Assembly (NCBI GenBank): GCA_014706385.1 | Contig: JACGZH010000001.1 | Span: forward strand, 2,341,501 to 2,405,500 | Direction: 5' to 3' | DNA length: 64,000 nucleotides | Source: Phaffia rhodozyma | Taxonomy: Eukaryota > Basidiomycota > Tremellomycetes > Cystofilobasidiales > Mrakiaceae | Made by a program: the position numbers and the translations under genes | Notes under the pieces: model-generated | Database searches by the model: none | The model's input: only the letters and a program-made list of their open reading frames with translations | Told to the model about the DNA's origin: nothing | In this document: positions 59,301 through 64,000 of the stretch, piece by piece | Position numbering within the stretch: the stretch's first letter is position 1 | Layout of the letters: every line of letters begins with the position of its first letter

Positions 59301-62300
59301 AGCTAATGCTAGCCAATCATCGCCAAGCTGGATGCGCTTCTGGGCTGCTTTGCCGGCAAAGAATGCTCGTTTCTCTTCAGCTTCTTTTTCCATCGTCACC
59401 ATTGTAGCCCGGTACAATCGTTCCCGTTCTGTTAGAGGCTGTGGGCCCATATCAGCCTCAACGACACCTTTCGGGCGAGATCTTTGAGCAGCGGTCCTCT
59501 GATCAGCGACCTTGGAAGCAAGAACCTTTTTACCACGGGCCTCTGCTAAAGATGCAAGTCGTCGAATTTCTTCTTGGATTTTGGTTTCTGGCGTATCAGT
59601 CAAGAAGACAAACTTGATGGTCAACATTGAGCCATTGACCTCTACCGCTACAGTACGTGTCTTGAGAACATTTTTGTTGACGAGACGTTCTAGGGAAGCA
59701 GACCAAGTCTTCTTGTCAATCATAGTAGTAGCGTTGAGTCGTAGATGGACTCCCTTTGCAGAAGCATTAGCGATAGCGGTTTCCAGGTATCGCTGAAGGT
59801 GTAGAGGAGAATTAGAGCTTATGTCGTGCACTCCTCCCAGACTCTCAATCCAGTCCACAAAAAACTTGTCACGTTTGGTCTGAGCATGGCTAGGGCCATG
59901 CAAGCTCGTTCTAGGAGCACTCGATCTCCTCTTGAGTGGGCCAACTGATATTGAGGTATTGATAGAACCGGATTTCAAATTGGTATCTGGGTCGTAAATT
60001 CCGGCTTTGTTGGAGCAATGCGACGAAACGACACCATTCAATGCAGTCGCCGATGGGGTAGATTCTAGCACTTCCTTGGTCGGTAGAGGTGACGCAGTTG
60101 GATGCGCCACTGAAGAATGATTGAGAGCTTCAGAAGCAGCCGGTAAAGCCGACAAGCGACTGGATTTTCGAAGAGGACGTGATGACTGAGGTGTGGATGT
60201 GAAACTATCGATGGAAGAAAGGGGAGATTCGAGATCGTTGATGAGGACGGATGATGGTTTCTGAGCTGACTTAGGAGTACCCTCAAGATTAACTTTGAGA
60301 TTGGCCGTCCCTGAAAAGCGTGCCCGCTTTCGAGGTCGATAAGCAGGAGTACACCCCTCGTCTACCAATACACTCGTCGAAACTGTACTCGGCGAGGGAT
60401 GGTTGACAATCAGGAGATCATCTACAGAGCCTTGCGGAGTTTCAACGGAAGGACTTTCAGAGGGGGTGGTATGCGATTTTGCTTTCAGTGGTGGTCTGCC
60501 CCGGCGTTTTGGCAGTGTCGGCGTGGAAGTCATAGCTGACAAGGCGGCATTGTCGTCAGCAGCCAAGAAAGACTTCTTACGGCCCCGCTTCCTGGGTGCA
60601 GTTGGTGTTGAACTAGGTGTCATTGTAACACAGATATCAGACAGGTCTTGAAAGGCTTCTGATTTGGCTTTTGGAGGACGTCCTCGCCTGACCGCAGGGG
60701 AAGCAGTAGGAGTGGCCTCAGTAGTACGATGAATGGTTGATTGACGCGGTCTTGAGCTCGATTGGTATTCACTATCAGGTGCCGCTATTGCTCCTCTACG
60801 TGCTTGATGCCAGTTAGCTACAGCCTTTGAGATGTCTACTCCTTCAGACTCAGCGCGTCCAATGATCCTTCTCCGTTCCGAGCCTGACATGGGTAATGGC
60901 TCTACTCCCATAGCTATTCTCTGCAACTGCGCATAAGTGCTTTTCCCGATCCCACGCTTGTACTGCTGCCCAGATCCTTTGGTTTTCGGACGGACAAAGA
61001 TGTTGGGAGGACTGTTAGCGACTATGGAAGTTCTACCTGAAGACTTTTGCCTAGCACGCGTCACTGGTTTCCGTTCGTCCTGGTCGTCCTCGATATAGAT
61101 TACTTCAGGTGGGATGCAAGGGTTGAAGAATGCAAGAACAGGCATTCGGAGGATCATCGGACCAAAGTGCCCTTGAGTGAAAGAACTATTCCACGCGATA
61201 TGCTGACTCTTTGACACATAAAATTCGTACGGAGTAAGATCCAAGAACCCGCGAGCACGCACGGGATCAGGTGCAGGAAACGCATGCGCGTCTGGGGTAA
61301 ATCCGTGCTCCTTACATTGCAAAAGATAGCCTTCCGTGTCGAATGCGTAAATTAACTTTTCTTTTCCCAAAACATCTGCAAGGGAAACAAGACCGCGATG
61401 GGAGAGATTGGGAGGAACAGGCTGCTTGGCGAATCGTTCGAGGAAATGATCAACAAATTTACGATCAACCTTGAGTTCATGAGTGATGGACTAATATCAT
61501 GATTCAATGTGGAGAAAGAGGGACTCGAGATGAAGGTCAGCAAAACCATATCGAAGTGAACAACAAGTCAAATACAGGGACATAAAGAGCATACCTGGCA
61601 CGTAACCCCTGTAGCACCAGCGACTTGAAGCATTCGCATGATCTGATACTCGATACTGGTGGACGGCTCCATCTTGTTCATAGGTTCGAAGCGTTTGGGA
61701 GAAGCAAATTTACGTATGTCCTCGACTGCTGGTCCTGTAGAGAAGCGATGACGCGTGAAAAATGCCGGCATTGGTATTGGAGGTGAGAATAGCCTGAACA
61801 TGCGCCACAACTTCATCTTGAAAATATGTTTTGGACGGGCTTATATCAAGAACTCACTATCTGTAACGGCACTGTCCTGAACGATCAAATTTGGTTCCGA
61901 TCCATCGACAATGGCAGCTACCAGCGCGTTCTCGTCCTCTTCTGATATGGTGTCACCCATCTCTTCGTCTTCTTCTTCTTCCTCATGATCACTCATCACA
62001 TCTTCGGAACCCTCCCCATTCTTCTCAGCTTTTTTGATAAGTTGAAATCCTCGCTCTAGGGACGCAAATTTACCTTCTGGGTTCGAGTTTCGAAGGTAAA
62101 CACGTCGGATTTCGCCCCGAGTGACAATATGACGTATACAGCGAGCAAGCATACGCTGCTGTTGTCGGCCAACCACTCCTTTATATCCCTGTAGGGAGTA
62201 GATTGCAATGACTTGAATACATATAGAAATGCGGATCGAATAAGTATGAGAAGCTTACGATATCCCTAAGTAGCGTTTCTCTTCTTGCTATTCCTTGTGA

Positions 62301-63814
62301 ATTTCTCGCTAGTACGTGAAGGATTCGATGCTGAACGACATCCAAATAGCTGAACATAGTTTGTGGAAGTTCCCCTAGTTCGTCGGCGAGAGGTTGCTGC
62401 GCGCTATCGGTGTCAGCATTTTTTGGATCTGAAACGACATCTGTTGCAGAAATCAAAGAGGTGGCAGCGGCTGCAGCGGAGGCAGTCCCTCGAAGAGTTA
62501 GATATTCGGCACTCTGGGTGGTGTAGCGCGAATGAAAGTGGATGGCGGTATGAGTTCCATGAGCGTAGGCTTGAAATTTTGATCTTTCAATCAAAGAACA
62601 AAAGAATAAATTGTTGTAAGAGGAAGAAGTCACTCTAAAATTGGTGTCTTCGGGGTAGCAGATAAATTGGGAGAAGTTAAGCAAGCTTACATTAGATTCC
62701 AGCTAAGCAAACTCTTAGTGAAATAGTGAATGGTTTTTGGGTCAAGACCCATCACATCCGTAAGAGATATAGTAGTAATTCCCTGAGTTTTCGACTGCGA
62801 GATTAAAGTAAGAGCCTGATACATTTGATCTCCAAGCGCAAGTTTCTGAAAACAATCGAGACGAAGAAAACAATTGAGGATAGGACCGTTAGCAATGCAT
62901 TAGATGAACGCACCGAAAATAAGCTTTTGAAGATTACATACCCCTCGATGGGTGCCTGTCATGATGAAGTATGCCTTGTCCTCAGACAGTGCTATTCTGA
63001 GCTTCGCCCCATGGTCCTTCTTCAGATCCCATAGGTCACTGGAAAAAAGCTCTTCCTCGTCCAAATCAACCAGAGCGGCGCGCACGGCTACGGGAGTATC
63101 AGACTTATCCGCTCTCGTCCGTCGATTTCTGAGAACCTTTTCCTCATTCTCATATTCTTGATCCTCTTCTTGACCCTCTTCTCTCTCATCCTCAAGCGCT
63201 CTTCGCCTCAATCCTACTGCTCGCTTCTTTCCTCTGCTGGGCAGATCTTCGGATGTCCTTTGAATTTCAACTCCATCCGGCGAAAATGACTCTTCCCGTC
63301 CAACGCGAACATCGTCCTGTTCAATCAAAACATCCCACAGATACGATAGAAAGGCTGCATCGAGTTTCTGAGGGGATTTCCCGGATGACAACGAGGGATC
63401 GTGAGAGGTGGATTTGGCCTGCTGAGTATAGTGCAGTTTAGCCAAGTCTATGATGGAATCCGGATGAATACCTAAAAACATCGGTTTTGTAACAAAATTT
63501 GTTTCAGGTTGATCACAAGGCAGTCAATCATCTATCCCGAAATCACTGGATGACATCAACCTTGGTTATTGTAGGAAAGCAAGAGAATGAAGCTGAACTG
63601 AAGCAGCCATATAAACAACACCGGCATTTAAGTCTGCTACTTCTTTAAAGTAGAACCCCAGATCATTTGCGTCTCCAACAGTCTTACATAGGCCTGATGA
63701 GAAGGCAATGCACAGCCATCTCCTGCTAAGAGAGATTCAATTGAATAAGCACGTACCAAGAGGGCCACTCATCCCTATTTCTTGGATTAGAAAATCAATC
63801 AAATCCGCAAGCAT
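56331..63814 (-). CDS. TFC3: TFIIIC largest subunit, B-block binding (Tfc3-like)
   Basis: DNA-binding subunit of the RNA polymerase III assembly factor TFIIIC; it recognises the B block of tRNA genes. The start at 63814 gives MLADLIDFLIQEIGMSGPL, then exon 63688-63722 (GDGCALPSHQAY). Exons to about 62900 hold IHPDSIIDLAKLHY and a charged region. The B-block domain follows: QMYQALTLISQSKTQGITTI, SLTDVMGLDPKTIHYFTKSL and LLSWNL (about 62700-62830), with a second winged-helix-like block YLDVVQHRILHVLARNSQGI (about 62300). The central part (59900-61200) is disordered and carries AT-hook-like motifs RGRPPK, KRGRKK and RRGRPPLK. The C-terminal half spans 56331-58900 in several exons and ends GQVRRINEVV. 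Internal joins were not all resolved. Size and domain order fit Tfc3/GTF3C1. Confidence 0.88.
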
Positions 63815-64000
63815 GGTGAATTTTGAGGTAAGGAGAAGGCCGACGACACTTCAACCTCTGAGGCAAAGCCTATTCGATCTTGATAGAATATAGACAATAC
63901 AATCTGTATCCAAGAATCTGGATTGAACGACCTCTATATTGTTGGCTGTATTTACAAAAGAAAGAAATGAGTTGTTGGACGAATAGGTGGTGGGATGGGT

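Overview
The window is nuclear DNA of an intron-rich fungus, most likely a basidiomycete yeast. The protein-coding genes are broken by many short GT-AG introns and by very small exons. Arginine is very often CGA. A CAP59/CMT1-type (GT69) capsule-like mannosyltransferase is present, a family prominent in Tremellomycetes. Phaffia/Xanthophyllomyces or a relative is my best guess; this is inference, not identification. No bacterial signals (operons, ribosome binding sites, CRISPR) are present.

Layout. (1) 0-23 kb is a compact housekeeping region: the 5' end of a CstF-64/Rna15-like RNA-binding protein (minus), an Mpv17/Sym1 membrane protein (minus), a small one-pass membrane protein (minus), an unknown disordered protein (plus), a GT69 mannosyltransferase (plus), SmD2 (minus), mitochondrial EF-Tu (plus), a NIPA-type magnesium transporter (minus), a Neo1-type P4-ATPase (minus) and FAD synthetase (plus). 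(2) 23-25 kb holds no gene I can support. (3) 25-52.4 kb contains only retroelements and AT-rich DNA. It has a decayed Ty1/copia element (25.0-30.8 kb), about 5.6 kb of AT-rich ORF-poor DNA (30.8-36.5 kb), an orphan copia gag, a second and much younger copia family present as two near-identical head-to-head copies (37.3-42.6 and 48.0-52.4 kb), and a 5'-truncated Ty3/gypsy element with a chromodomain between them. (4) 52.5-64 kb returns to genes: tRNA-Ser(UGA) with an intron, a dual-specificity phosphatase flanked by a 178-bp perfect inverted repeat, tRNA-Arg(UCU), and a complete gene for the largest TFIIIC subunit (Tfc3-like).

The most unusual part is the 37-52 kb block. It has a 4.46-kb near-perfect inverted repeat, and next to its inner end a second, 328-bp snap-back palindrome made of the same copia sequence. 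Together with the gypsy chromodomain element, the AT-rich ORF-free stretch and the absence of host protein genes for about 31 kb, the block looks like a candidate regional centromere or other heterochromatic island. The host genes are unrelated housekeeping functions (mRNA 3'-end processing, splicing, mitochondrial translation, lipid flipping, flavin synthesis, Pol III transcription), and I see no functional cluster.

Exon limits were worked out by eye from splice consensus, reading phase and known protein families. The main ones are given, and unresolved joins are stated.
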